The notes below the pieces were generated by a model, which made no database searches, was not told the DNA's origin, and saw nothing but the letters and a program-made list of their open reading frames with translations. From JAZKIX01 sp040384645 (lineage in GTDB: Bacteria > Pseudomonadota > Gammaproteobacteria > Burkholderiales > Burkholderiaceae_D), in NCBI GenBank assembly GCA_040384645.1, contig JAZKIX010000107.1:1-13689 (forward strand): DNA of 13,689 bases, in the 5' to 3' direction. Below are positions 1 through 7,290 of the stretch, piece after piece. Positions within the stretch are counted from its first letter, which is position 1. Every line of letters begins with the position of its first letter. Made by a program: the position numbers and the translations under genes.

Positions 1-1
1 C

Positions 2-835
2 GACATTACGCCGTGGAATGTGGAAATGATCTGGAGTCTGGCTGCCGGCGGCGTGGCCGAGCCGGGCGTGCTGTGGGCCGGTTGCATGCCGGCGGGCTTA
101 TTCAAGTCTGAAGATGGTGGCTTGAGCTGGACCTTGAACACGCCGCTCTGGGAAGACCCGCGCCGCCTTGGCTGGTTTGGCGGCGGCAATGATTATCCGG
201 GCCTGCATTCAGTGCTGGTCGATCCACGCGATTCGCAACACATCAGCCTGGCAATTTCGTGCGGCGGCGTGTGGCAAACCCACGATGGCGGCCAAAGTTG
301 GGAATTGACCGCCGACGGCATGACTGCCGATTACATGCCTGCTGACAGTGTCGAAGACCCCAACACGCAAGACCCGCACCGCATGGTGCAGTGCGCGGCA
401 CAACCGGACGTGTTGTGGGTACAGCACCATTGCGGCATTTATCGATCAAGCGATGGCGGCCGCAACTGGCGCGGCATCGCGGCACCGGCGCCATCGGGAT
501 TCGGCTTTGCGGTGGCCTGCGATCCGGCCGATCCGCTGCGTGCCTGGTTCGTGCCGGCCCAGGCCGATACCCACCGTTATCCGGTCGATGGGCAAATGGT
601 GGTCACCCGTACTGAGGACGGCGGCGTCAGTTTCAAGATTTTTTCGCAAGGTTTGCCGCAAAGCGATGCCTACCATCTGGTGTACCGGCACAGTCTGGAG
701 CTGGCGCCCGACCGCAAGACGCTGGCGATGTCCTCGACTACGGGTGGCCTGTGGATCAGTACTGATGCCGGCGAGCACTGGCAATGTATATCCAGGGATT
801 TGCCACCGATAGCGGCTTTGGGATGGGTCGCTTGA
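2..835 (+). CDS. BNR/Asp-box beta-propeller protein (sialidase/VPS10-like fold), 5'-truncated by the window edge
   Basis: The frame is open to the left edge (DITPWNVEMIWSL...), so the true start lies outside the window and the first in-frame GTG at 20 is not a credible start. Five Asp-box (S/T-x-D-x-G-x-x-W) motifs are visible: SEDGGLSW, THDGGQSW, SSDGGRNW, TEDGGVSF and STDAGEHW, about 50 residues apart. That is the signature of successive blades of a beta-propeller. Such proteins are usually annotated as glycosyl hydrolase, exo-alpha-sialidase or WD40/YVTN/BNR-like. Asp boxes are structural, and no sialidase arginine triad can be assigned, so enzymatic activity is not shown. The visible part has no signal peptide or membrane segment, but the N-terminus is missing. 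The last Asp box is followed by about 20 residues and a TGA, so the C-terminus looks complete. No clear terminator follows. Confidence 0.85.
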   Translation, partial: DITPWNVEMIWSLAAGGVAEPGVLWAGCMPAGLFKSEDGGLSWTLNTPLWEDPRRLGWFGGGNDYPGLHSVLVDPRDSQHISLAISCGGVWQTHDGGQSWELTADGMTADYMPADSVEDPNTQDPHRMVQCAAQPDVLWVQHHCGIYRSSDGGRNWRGIAAPAPSGFGFAVACDPADPLRAWFVPAQADTHRYPVDGQMVVTRTEDGGVSFKIFSQGLPQSDAYHLVYRHSLELAPDRKTLAMSSTTGGLWISTDAGEHWQCISRDLPPIAALGWVA

Positions 836-862
836 GCAGCAATCAGGATACGCCACACCAAT

Positions 863-997
863 ATTGCGTAACTATTGAGTCAAGCGGAATGTGACGGTTT
901 CCCCCTTCCCTTTCAAGGCGCTCGGCCAGAGGGGAGGGAACTTTCCTTGGGAATCGTACCTTTTCGAGCTCATCAGAGGGCGCCAAATAGTTACAAT
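863..997. repeat. Imperfect inverted repeat enclosing a GC-rich hairpin (MITE-like or REP-like structure)
   Basis: ATTGCGTAACTATT (863-876) is matched in inverted orientation by AATAGTTACAAT (986-997); the left arm carries two extra bases (CG). Inside, CCCTTCCC (903-910) pairs with GGGGAGGG (931-938), with one T-G wobble and a 20-base loop. Nested terminal and internal repeats in non-coding DNA resemble a small non-autonomous element or a REP-type palindrome. Only one copy is in the window, so mobility cannot be judged. Confidence 0.35.
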
Positions 998-1011
998 GTT
1001 GCCTGAAATTA

Positions 1012-1082
1012 GGGGGTATAGGCAATAAGACCCCTAACCCGCACGTTTTTATTGCGGCTTTAAAAATACACCCACCAGTATA
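1012..1082 (+). repeat. Dispersed 72-bp element, copy A
   Basis: Blocks in order: GGGGGTATA (1012-1020), GCACGTTTTTATTG (1041-1054), TTTAAAAATACA (1059-1070) and AGTATA (1077-1082). The same blocks at the same spacing (within one base) occur at 13040-13111 on the plus strand and 6172-6243 on the minus strand. The right part is an imperfect dyad, CTTT...ATAC against GTATAAAG. This copy can also form TTAGGGG (1009-1015) / CCCCTAA (1031-1037), but that pairing is not conserved in the other copies. It lies about 180 bp upstream of the lipoprotein hydrolase gene. Its function is unknown. Confidence 0.65.
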
Positions 1083-1262
1083 AAGACGGCATTTTCACTG
1101 TATTTGCAATGCTGGTGGAACCCGCTGTAGCTTGCAAATCAACAACTTTATTGCGTATTGGGGCGGGCTTTGCTACCCTCTGGCGCACCCCTCGCCGCTC
1201 GCTTCATGCCGGCGATGGCATCGCTGACAAAGCGCCCTTGGCGCCATTAATCCTATAAAACC

Positions 1263-3194
1263 ATGAATAAACCGATACCGACCTGCTTGCCGATCTCCAT
1301 GCGGCGCTTGTTTCAGCAGTTCTTCCTGTGGATCGTTTTACTACCCTGCCTGGGTTCCTGCTCGTTGATCAAATTGAAGGATGAGTCCAAGGCTTTCTAT
1401 TCCTCCACCGTGCTGGTGGGCGAAGTCGCTACCGCCGGGGTATGGGACAAACCGATCGTCGTTGCCGCCTACAGCAAGCAAGAGGGGCGACTCAAAATCG
1501 CCCATTACACTGTATTGCATGAAGCGGGCGGTTACGAGTTGATTGTGTCCGAAGGCGAATACGCGCTATTCGCCTTCGGCGATGCCAATGGCAATCTGAC
1601 GCTGGATGATGGCGAGCCGGTCGGACAATACCAGCCGTCGCCGGTGTCGGCATCCGGTTCCGGCGTATTGATCCAGCTCAATTTTGCGATATCGGACAAG
1701 GCGCAGACCGCGATTCCCCTTGGCACCGCAGTTGCAGCCAAGCCGGTCGCCGGCAAATTCCACAGCACGCAAGTGGGCGCCATCGCCGACCTCGATGCAC
1801 CGATATTTTCGCGGGAATTTGGCAAACACGGCTATTGGGCGCCGATGGAATTTTATAAAGAAGCCGGCGGCAATATCTACTTTTTAGAAAAATACGATCC
1901 GACCAAAATCCCGATCGTCTTCGTCCACGGTGTCGCCGGTTCGCCGCAAGACTGGAAATACTTCTTTGCCCATCTCGACCGCAAGCGTTACCAGCCATGG
2001 TTCTTTTATTACCCGTCCGGCTCGTCGCTCGATTCGATATCGCACCTGCTGTATTGGAAGCTGATCAATCTGCAACGGCGCTACCACTTCGACAAGATGG
2101 TGTTTACCGCGCACAGCATGGGTGGGCTGGTGGTGCGCTCTTTCCTCGCCAACCCGGATTTTCCGTTTCCGGCAGCCAAGGCTTTTATTTCGATATCGAC
2201 GCCGTGGGGCGGTGACGAGATGGCCAATACGGGCGTCGAGTATTCGCCGGCAGTCATACCGTCATGGAACGACGTGCGCTCTAAAGGTCACTTTATCCAA
2301 TCGCTGTTTGACCGGCCGTTGCCGCGCGATTTGGAATACACCCTGTTTTTTAGTCATGGCGGCAGTTATAGCTTGCTGCAATCGGCCAACACTGATGGTG
2401 CGATTACCCTGGCCAGCGAGTTACGTCCCGCCGCACAAGCGGAAGCCAGCACGATCAAGGGCTTCAATGAAGACCACGTCAGCATCTTGTCGTCGCCTGA
2501 AGTGTTTCGCCAATACGAAGCCACGCTGGCCGCCGCCGATAAGAAATTCAATACCCTGACTGTGGCGGATAGAGGCAATCTGCGGATTTCTTTTAGCTAC
2601 GACCAGCAAGACGACGCCCCCAAATCGCAACCGCTGCTGGTGCTGACACCGCTTGACCCCGCGCGCGAGAAAATCATGCTGCCCATCAGGTCGGTCGACA
2701 ATGGCAGTGAGCTGGGGCCGTTTCCGCCGGGCGACTACATGGTGAGCCTGCTCGCTTATGGATTCAAAACCGCGCCGGCCGGGAGAACGGTGACCATTGC
2801 GCTCGATAGCATCCCCGAACTGCGATTTTCACTCGCACCGCAAGGCGTTTTCTCCGGTTATATCGGTACCGAAGTCAAGCCCAGCGACAATCCCGCCGGC
2901 ACCTACCGTAGCGCGCGGCGCGATCTGCTGATCGAGTCGATCACCTTCAGCAACGGTGCCGAGACACGCCGCCTGACACCCGGCAACGACCCCAAAGACC
3001 GCACCACCGACGCGTATATGGCAAGCCAGGACTATGCTTTTCAATCGTTCTTTTCTTTCGTTGGATTGCATAAAGGTGACTATGAATTGACGATCAAGGC
3101 TGCCGGTTATAAGGCTTACCGGAAAACTTACCGCATTGTCCCCGGGCAATACGTTTACGTTCAGCCAATTGATTTGACGCCGCTAAAGAACTGA
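1263..3194 (+). CDS. Predicted lipoprotein alpha/beta hydrolase (lipase/esterase-like) with C-terminal beta domains
   Basis: The protein is 643 residues. A hydrophobic stretch at 16-30 ends in LGSC, so Cys33 is the predicted lipidated residue (signal peptidase II). ATG codon 13 (1299) would give a more typical 21-residue lipoprotein signal. Neither start has a clear Shine-Dalgarno; the upstream one is kept here. Residues about 215-410 form an alpha/beta hydrolase core: oxyanion-strand motif VFVHGVAG (His222-Gly223), nucleophile elbow AHSMGG (Ser285), a probable catalytic Asp378 in NTDGAITLASE and His405 in EDHVSILSS. This order matches triacylglycerol-lipase and PGAP1-like enzymes. The N-terminal 35-200 region and the C-terminal 430-643 region look beta-rich (FPPGDYMVSLLAYGF, KGDYELTIKAAGYKAY), like carboxypeptidase-regulatory or PEGA-type domains. 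A membrane-anchored periplasmic or outer-membrane esterase is inferred. The substrate is unknown. Confidence 0.85.
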   Translation: MNKPIPTCLPISMRRLFQQFFLWIVLLPCLGSCSLIKLKDESKAFYSSTVLVGEVATAGVWDKPIVVAAYSKQEGRLKIAHYTVLHEAGGYELIVSEGEYALFAFGDANGNLTLDDGEPVGQYQPSPVSASGSGVLIQLNFAISDKAQTAIPLGTAVAAKPVAGKFHSTQVGAIADLDAPIFSREFGKHGYWAPMEFYKEAGGNIYFLEKYDPTKIPIVFVHGVAGSPQDWKYFFAHLDRKRYQPWFFYYPSGSSLDSISHLLYWKLINLQRRYHFDKMVFTAHSMGGLVVRSFLANPDFPFPAAKAFISISTPWGGDEMANTGVEYSPAVIPSWNDVRSKGHFIQSLFDRPLPRDLEYTLFFSHGGSYSLLQSANTDGAITLASELRPAAQAEASTIKGFNEDHVSILSSPEVFRQYEATLAAADKKFNTLTVADRGNLRISFSYDQQDDAPKSQPLLVLTPLDPAREKIMLPIRSVDNGSELGPFPPGDYMVSLLAYGFKTAPAGRTVTIALDSIPELRFSLAPQGVFSGYIGTEVKPSDNPAGTYRSARRDLLIESITFSNGAETRRLTPGNDPKDRTTDAYMASQDYAFQSFFSFVGLHKGDYELTIKAAGYKAYRKTYRIVPGQYVYVQPIDLTPLKN

Positions 3195-3241
3195 ACGTGG
3201 GCGCCTGAGGCACTACGAATAGATTTAAAAAGCTTTAAAAA

Positions 3242-3283
3242 GCACGTTTGCGTCTGGAGCAAAAATAGTAGGCACCAGTTGTA
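3242..3283 (+). repeat. Possible degenerate right half of the dispersed 72-bp element
   Basis: Three blocks of copy A recur in order and at nearly the same spacing: GCACGTTT (3242-3249), AAAAATA (3261-3267) and CACCAGT (3273-3279). From GCACGT to AGT the distance is 35 bases, against 36 in the three clear copies. The left GGGGGTATA block is absent, and internal spacing shifts by one or two bases, so chance similarity cannot be excluded. It is also upstream of a gene start (3363). Confidence 0.25.
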
Positions 3284-3290
3284 GAAATGT

Positions 3291-3331
3291 TTCCCTAGTG
3301 CTAGATAATTGAATATACTTTCACGAAAGTA
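3291..3331 (+). promoter_or_regulatory. Candidate sigma70 promoter with an overlapping dyad operator
   Basis: TATACT (3314-3319) matches the -10 consensus in five of six bases, with TTCCCT (3291-3296) as a weak -35 at 17-bp spacing. A perfect 7-bp inverted repeat TACTTTC-ac-GAAAGTA (3316-3331) overlaps the -10 and the expected start point. That is a typical position for a repressor site. A good Shine-Dalgarno, GGGGAG (3351-3356), and ATG 3363 follow. Confidence 0.5.
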
Positions 3332-3362
3332 CGACACTAAAACTAATGAAGGGGAGACATTA

Positions 3363-4175
3363 ATGCACCAGAGTTTTTCCGCAACTTGCTTCTTCGCCGC
3401 CCTTTTATATGTAGTTTCCCCTGTCGCAGCGGCCGGCATGAGCCCCATCGCAGCCGATAATTTCGAGTCAGGTAAAGCATCGGCACTATGGAATAGTTTT
3501 GCCTACGTCACAGTCAAACCACTGCCTGCGGCGACCGGACGCAGTGGCAACGGGCTAGCCTTTGGCTACGTCGGCAATCCGGTCGACACCCGTGATGCCA
3601 CCGCTGAAGCGCGGTTTGACTTAAAAAAAGAGTATGTCGAACTCGCGATTGAATATGACTTGTTCATCCCGGCCAATTACAAACACATAACACCCAGCGA
3701 TAGGGCCGATAACAACAAATTTCTGCGGCTGTGGCAGGTGTCGTACTCGGTCGGCGAACAAATTGGTGCAGGAACCCTGCCGCAAGGGCTGAATGGCGAA
3801 TCGAAAATCGGCACCGACTATAAAAAATTTCCGGATTGGGGCGTCTCTACTGCCATAAAGCAGGCCGATAATTTTATTACCTTAAGCGATCTGGGCCAAT
3901 GGATGACGGTAAAAATCCACGTCAAGGCACCATCCGATAAAAGTAAAGGGGTGATTCAAATTTATAAAAACGGCAATTTATTGCTCAATGACGTCGCCGT
4001 ACCCAATAACTTGCCGGGCCTGCAAGGCTGGCGCTACGGCTATCTGTTTGGCTGGGCCAATTCGGGGTTTCGGGAAGATACGGTCTTGTATATCGATAAC
4101 GTCAAGTTTTCTGGAGAGACCATTGCAGCGTTCCGGTCGCGTGCATTGCTGCCAGTTTTTCAGCTGCTTTTTTAA
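3363..4175 (+). CDS. Secreted protein with probable concanavalin A-like (polysaccharide-lyase/LamG-type) fold
   Basis: ATG 3363 is chosen because GGGGAG lies 6 bases upstream and a good signal peptide begins there; the frame also has an upstream ATG at 3309 without these features. The product is 270 residues. Residues 1-24 form a Sec signal peptide ending in SPVAAAG. The rest looks like a beta-sandwich: DNFESG near 33-38, aromatic-rich strands around 91-126, then LGQWMTVKIHVKAP and VIQIYKNGNLLLNDV (177-211) and VLYIDNVKFSG (241-251). The pattern W-x-x-K-x-x-V followed by G-x-I-x-x-Y-x-N-G is common in jelly-roll carbohydrate-binding and polysaccharide-lyase-like proteins. I cannot name a family or catalytic residues. 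The C-terminal tail ALLPVFQLLF is unusually hydrophobic. It probably acts in the periplasm or outside the cell. Its gene converges with the antiporter gene 44 bp away, with no clear terminator. Confidence 0.75.
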   Translation: MHQSFSATCFFAALLYVVSPVAAAGMSPIAADNFESGKASALWNSFAYVTVKPLPAATGRSGNGLAFGYVGNPVDTRDATAEARFDLKKEYVELAIEYDLFIPANYKHITPSDRADNNKFLRLWQVSYSVGEQIGAGTLPQGLNGESKIGTDYKKFPDWGVSTAIKQADNFITLSDLGQWMTVKIHVKAPSDKSKGVIQIYKNGNLLLNDVAVPNNLPGLQGWRYGYLFGWANSGFREDTVLYIDNVKFSGETIAAFRSRALLPVFQLLF

Positions 4176-4219
4176 TCAAGGACACGTAGCGGGCGTCTAT
4201 TCCATTCCCGCAATGTCGT

Positions 4220-5539
4220 TCACGGCAAATTTTTACCCCGGCGCCAAAAACGGCTCATCAATGGTTTGACGCTGGTGCCATGGACCAGAATCGACAAAGT
4301 CACCACGATCAGGGTCAATTGGGTCAGCTCTTGCGCCAACGCGGCAGGCAGGCCGTGCTGGATTGCGTACATGAGGTAGTAAATCGACCCGATACCGCGC
4401 ACGCCAAGCCAGCCGCTCATGCTGCGGATGCGCCACGATGTGGTGGTGCCGATAAGCCCGATGAAGACGCTCACTGGTCGTGCAACCGCAAACAAAAACA
4501 CCGCCAGACCGACCCTGTGCCAATCCCAATACTGTATGAACAACATGCCGCCGAGCAGCAATACCAGCATCAGCTCGGACAGCCGTTCCAGATGTTCGCC
4601 AAAGACTAAGGCTTCGACGCTGATATTGGGAGGTGGCTCGGCCACCACGGGCAAGTCCGACTCGCTTGGTTCACCGAGCTCGGCTTGTTGCTGCTGTAGC
4701 GCACTGTGTCTGGCGCCAGCAAACTTAAGCTCGGTCTGCCGCAATGCAACGCCGGCAAAAAACACGGTCAGAAAACCCCAGGCGTTCACCGACACGCTCA
4801 AACCGTAGACGACGGCAATCAATCCGAGTCCGACCAAATCGTCCAGCACCTCGTGCTTGGGATGCTGCCCGCGCAGTTTCCAGCCGATCCGGGCCAACGC
4901 CGCGCCAGCGGCCACGCCGATCACGATTGCAGCCACAGTGGCCCATAGCACTTCGACCAATACCCAACGCAGGCCATAGTCACCGAGCGTATGCAAGCCG
5001 AGCAAACCCAGGCCCAACATGACGAAGGGAAATGCTGCGCCATCGTTCATGCCGGCTTCGCACGATAAGGTAAAGCGCAGCTGGTCGTTATCGCCGGGAT
5101 GGCGCGACTGTACATCGGTTGCCAATACCGGATCGGTCGGCGCCAAAATGGCGCCCAGCAAAATCCCGGCGCCAATAGGCAAATTCAACACAAAGTAAGA
5201 AAAAGCGGCCACCATCGCTACCGTGATCGTCATCGAAACCCAGGCCAGCCGCAGCGGCGCCCGCCAACGCGCCAAGGTGACCGGCACCGGCATTTTGACC
5301 CCCGCAGAAAACAAGGAGATCAATACCGCTACTTCAGTCAATACTTCTAGCAGCGCAGATTCCTTCAGGGGATCGAAATGGAATAAATTGAGTACCATCG
5401 GACCGGCCACAATGCCGACCGCGAGGTAAATGATCGATGATGTAAACGGCGAACGCTGGAGGATGGTGGAAGTTAGTCCCCTGCCGAGTAACAAGCAGCC
5501 GATCAAGATAAACCAGAGTCCATTTGTCATAGCCAACAT
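4220..5539 (-). CDS. CPA1-family cation/proton antiporter (Na+/H+ exchanger)
   Basis: The protein is 439 residues and almost entirely hydrophobic helices, about 12 segments. Diagnostic motifs are APTDPVLATD (residues 133-142, with Thr135-Asp136-Pro137) and CEAGMNDGAAFPF (160-172, with the paired Asn165-Asp166). In CPA1/NhaP exchangers these form the ion-binding site in crossing helices 5 and 6. VRGIGSIYYLMYAI near 388-401 matches the late conserved RGxxS segment. A hydrophilic loop of about 50 residues (268-320, Gln- and Pro-rich) interrupts the membrane domain, and there is no long cytosolic C-terminal domain. It would exchange Na+ or K+ for H+ across the inner membrane in pH or salt homeostasis; ion preference cannot be read from sequence. 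Start MLAMTN has GGA close upstream; Met4 is a possible alternative. Confidence 0.9.
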   Translation of the reverse strand: MLAMTNGLWFILIGCLLLGRGLTSTILQRSPFTSSIIYLAVGIVAGPMVLNLFHFDPLKESALLEVLTEVAVLISLFSAGVKMPVPVTLARWRAPLRLAWVSMTITVAMVAAFSYFVLNLPIGAGILLGAILAPTDPVLATDVQSRHPGDNDQLRFTLSCEAGMNDGAAFPFVMLGLGLLGLHTLGDYGLRWVLVEVLWATVAAIVIGVAAGAALARIGWKLRGQHPKHEVLDDLVGLGLIAVVYGLSVSVNAWGFLTVFFAGVALRQTELKFAGARHSALQQQQAELGEPSESDLPVVAEPPPNISVEALVFGEHLERLSELMLVLLLGGMLFIQYWDWHRVGLAVFLFAVARPVSVFIGLIGTTTSWRIRSMSGWLGVRGIGSIYYLMYAIQHGLPAALAQELTQLTLIVVTLSILVHGTSVKPLMSRFWRRGKNLP

Positions 5540-5706
5540 TCCAAATTTTTACCGGGACAAGCAGTCTGCATGAAAATAAATCGAGCTCGCACGATGGTAC
5601 GACACTGTTACAAGATACGAGAACTAATACCACTTTGGAAACTCTAAGGCGCCTGATCGATCCTTGCATCACCTTGCCCGTGCCATGACTGTGCTGCACA
5701 ATGCAT

Positions 5707-5736
5707 TTGAACTGACGCCTTAGCACCCAATATAAT
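5707..5736 (+). promoter_or_regulatory. Strong sigma70 promoter of yajD with an inverted repeat across its spacer
   Basis: TTGAAC (5707-5712) and a perfect TATAAT (5731-5736) are separated by 18 bp. The expected transcript starts near 5743, 25 bases before the ATG, and carries GAAGGA (5758-5763) as Shine-Dalgarno. CGCCTTAG (5716-5723), inside the spacer, is the exact inverse of CTAAGGCG at 5644-5651. This 8-bp pair could be two distal operator sites, but may be chance. Confidence 0.75.
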
Positions 5737-5768
5737 CGCATTTTAAAGAAGTCAATCGAAGGAATTCC

Positions 5769-6140
5769 ATGCTGCCCAAAAAGCCCGATAGCGCCAAACT
5801 CGACAAAATCGTCGCCGATGCGCGCCGCAGTGCGGATCAGCGCGAACAAGGTTATCGCGAACGCTCCTTGAAAATGTATCCCTGGGTGTGCGGGCGCTGC
5901 ATGCGCTCTTTTACCCGCGACAACCTGTCGCAGTTGACGGTGCATCACCGCAATCACAACCACAATGACAATCCACCCGATGGCAGCAACTGGGAATTGT
6001 TGTGCCTGTATTGCCATGACAATGAACATTCACGATATCTGGAGGCCGATCAGCAGGGTGGCGGACAGAGCAGCGACGCGCTGGCAGCGGCGACCCACAA
6101 TCCGTTTGCGGCATTGGGCGCGCTGATCAAAAAGAAATAA
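5769..6140 (+). CDS. yajD: YajD family HNH nuclease-like protein
   Basis: The protein is 123 residues and very similar to E. coli YajD as I remember it, including YPWVCGRC, LTVHHRNHNHNDNPPDGSNW and ELLCLYCHDNEHS. A zinc-knuckle pair is formed by Cys41-x-x-Cys44 and Cys79-x-x-Cys82. The HNH core consists of His59-His60, Asn74 and His83/His87. All the metal-binding and HNH residues are present, so the protein should be able to fold as a beta-beta-alpha-metal nuclease. Its cellular substrate is not established as far as I know. The N-terminus (MLPKKPDSAKLDKIVADARR) is longer than in E. coli, and the C-terminus keeps the NPFAALGALIKKK-type ending. It has its own promoter and Shine-Dalgarno (GAAGGA), and is divergent from the antiporter gene. 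Confidence 0.92.
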   Translation: MLPKKPDSAKLDKIVADARRSADQREQGYRERSLKMYPWVCGRCMRSFTRDNLSQLTVHHRNHNHNDNPPDGSNWELLCLYCHDNEHSRYLEADQQGGGQSSDALAAATHNPFAALGALIKKK

Positions 6141-6171
6141 TCGGCATATTTACGGCGTTTTTATCTAAAAA

Positions 6172-6243
6172 TATACTCCGGTAAGTATAATTTTTAAGCC
6201 AATTAAAACGTGCGCCTTAGGCATGTTTAACCCATATACCCCC
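6172..6243 (-). repeat. Dispersed 72-bp element, copy B (minus strand)
   Basis: Read on the minus strand: GGGGGTATA (6243-6235), GCACGTTTTAATTG (6213-6200), TTAAAAAT (6196-6189) and AGTATA (6177-6172), with the same spacing as the other two copies. The dyad is best here: TATACT-ccggta-AGTATA (6172-6189) flanked by A5 and T5 runs, almost a perfect palindrome. It starts 31 bp after the yajD stop. The dyad could also act as a weak AT-rich bidirectional terminator. No gene starts downstream of it on the minus strand, while thyA lies 176 bp away on the plus strand. Confidence 0.65.
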
Positions 6244-6418
6244 TTGTTTTCACTATATTTCATGCCATATTTATTGATTTCTGGCTGAACAAGCGCGTGC
6301 TGGAGGTGAGCCGTGCCATGGCAGCAGAATCGGCTGGCATAGCGCTCAGTTAAAATCACCGTCCCAGGGCTGTTGCCAGCTATTTACCCACCCTAGTCCA
6401 CTTTTCCAGCCTATCCCC

Positions 6419-7213
6419 ATGCATCAATACCTCGACTTCATGCGCCACGTGCAACAACATGGCAGTGTCAAAACCGACCGCACCGGCACTGGCACGCTGT
6501 CCGTGTTCGGCTACCAGATGCGCTTTAATTTGCAGGATGGCTTTCCGCTAGTGACAACCAAAAAACTGCATTTAAAATCGATCATTCATGAACTGATCTG
6601 GTTTTTGGCTGGCTCGACCAATATCAAATACCTGAAGGAAAACGGGGTCAAGATCTGGGATGAATGGGCCGATGGCAAGGGCGACCTGGGACCGATCTAT
6701 GGCTACCAGTGGCGTAACTGGCCGACCCCGGATGGCGGCCATATCGACCAGATCGCGCAGCTGGTGCAGCAGATCAAACACAATCCCGATTCACGCCGGA
6801 TGATTGTATCGGCCTGGAATGTGGCCGATATCCCCCAGATGAAATTGCCGCCCTGCCATGCCTTGTTCCAGTTTTACGTAGCCGATGGCAAATTGTCGTG
6901 TCAGCTCTATCAACGCAGCGCCGATATCTTTCTTGGCGTGCCATTTAATATCGCCTCGTATGCCTTGCTTACGCACATGCTGGCACAGCAAGCCGGCCTG
7001 GAGGCGGGCGACTTTATCTGGACTGGTGGCGATTGCCATTTGTATTCCAATCATTTAGATCAGGTAACGGAACAATTGACGCGCGCGCCGTATCCATTGC
7101 CTAAGCTGGTGATCCATCGCAAGCCGGAATCGATCTTCGATTACAAGTTTGAGGATTTTGACATCGTAGATTACAGCGCACATCCGCATATCAAGGCGCC
7201 GGTCGCAGTGTAA
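6419..7213 (+). CDS. thyA: Thymidylate synthase
   Basis: At 264 residues it has the same length as the E. coli enzyme and aligns without gaps at the key sites. It methylates dUMP to dTMP with 5,10-methylene-tetrahydrofolate, releasing dihydrofolate, in the cytoplasm. The catalytic cysteine is Cys146 in PPCHALFQFYV. The phosphate-binding arginines are Arg21 (KTDRTGTGT) and Arg126-Arg127 (DSRRMIVSAWN). QRSADIFLGVPFNIASYALL (161-180) forms the dUMP/folate site, and the C-terminus ends in APVAV, close to the usual API/APVAV closing loop. No Shine-Dalgarno precedes ATG 6419, and no clear promoter was seen (TAAAAT at 6351 is a possible -10). folA, whose enzyme recycles the dihydrofolate, is 4.5 kb downstream on the same strand. 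Confidence 0.98.
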   Translation: MHQYLDFMRHVQQHGSVKTDRTGTGTLSVFGYQMRFNLQDGFPLVTTKKLHLKSIIHELIWFLAGSTNIKYLKENGVKIWDEWADGKGDLGPIYGYQWRNWPTPDGGHIDQIAQLVQQIKHNPDSRRMIVSAWNVADIPQMKLPPCHALFQFYVADGKLSCQLYQRSADIFLGVPFNIASYALLTHMLAQQAGLEAGDFIWTGGDCHLYSNHLDQVTEQLTRAPYPLPKLVIHRKPESIFDYKFEDFDIVDYSAHPHIKAPVAV

Positions 7214-7262
7214 TCGGGCGCCAATCATCGCGAGCGATCAATGAATCGAAAAGCATGAAAAT

Positions 7263-7290
7263 TTGCTACGCCCGGCAACGGTGGTATGCT
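7263..7290 (+). promoter_or_regulatory. Candidate promoter of the c-di-GMP gene
   Basis: TTGCTA (7263-7268, four of six) and TATGCT (7285-7290, four of six) are separated by 16 bp. The expected start near 7297 leaves about 60 bases of leader before ATG 7359. The spacing is slightly short and the match is moderate. Confidence 0.4.

Larger units (their letters stand above)
836..1262. other. 427-bp gene-free stretch with several repeats
   Basis: No convincing gene lies here on either strand. From left to right it holds an imperfect inverted repeat with an internal GC-rich hairpin (863-997), a copy of the dispersed 72-bp element (1012-1082), and an 8-bp perfect inverted repeat ATTTGCAA (1102-1109) / TTGCAAAT (1132-1139). 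TATAAA at 1254-1259 sits just before the next start codon, but the nearest -35-like CTGACA (1224-1229) is 24 bases away, too far for a normal sigma70 promoter. A minus-strand frame of 60 codons (843-1025) has no recognisable content. Confidence 0.6.

Noticed and set aside
348..812. A 154-codon plus-strand frame inside the BNR gene
   Set aside because: It is rich in Arg, Cys and Trp, as expected of an out-of-frame reading of GC-rich coding sequence; the Asp-box frame is convincing.
3224..3243. Tandem direct repeat TTTAAAAAGC x2
   Set aside because: Only two low-complexity copies; it may help form part of the upstream region but no function can be supported.
4149..4172. Possible terminator GCTG...CAGC followed by T-run at the end of the secreted protein gene
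   Set aside because: The stem is only four base pairs and lies within the coding sequence; too weak to call.
3329..5606. The 10-mer GTACGACACT shared by 3329-3338 and 5597-5606, both upstream of genes
   Set aside because: Many 10-mer matches are expected by chance in 13.7 kb, and the flanking sequence does not continue to match.
5334..6029. A 231-codon minus-strand open frame overlapping yajD and the 5' end of the antiporter gene
   Set aside because: It lies antisense to yajD, which has a strong promoter, Shine-Dalgarno and clear homology, and its product matches nothing I recognise.
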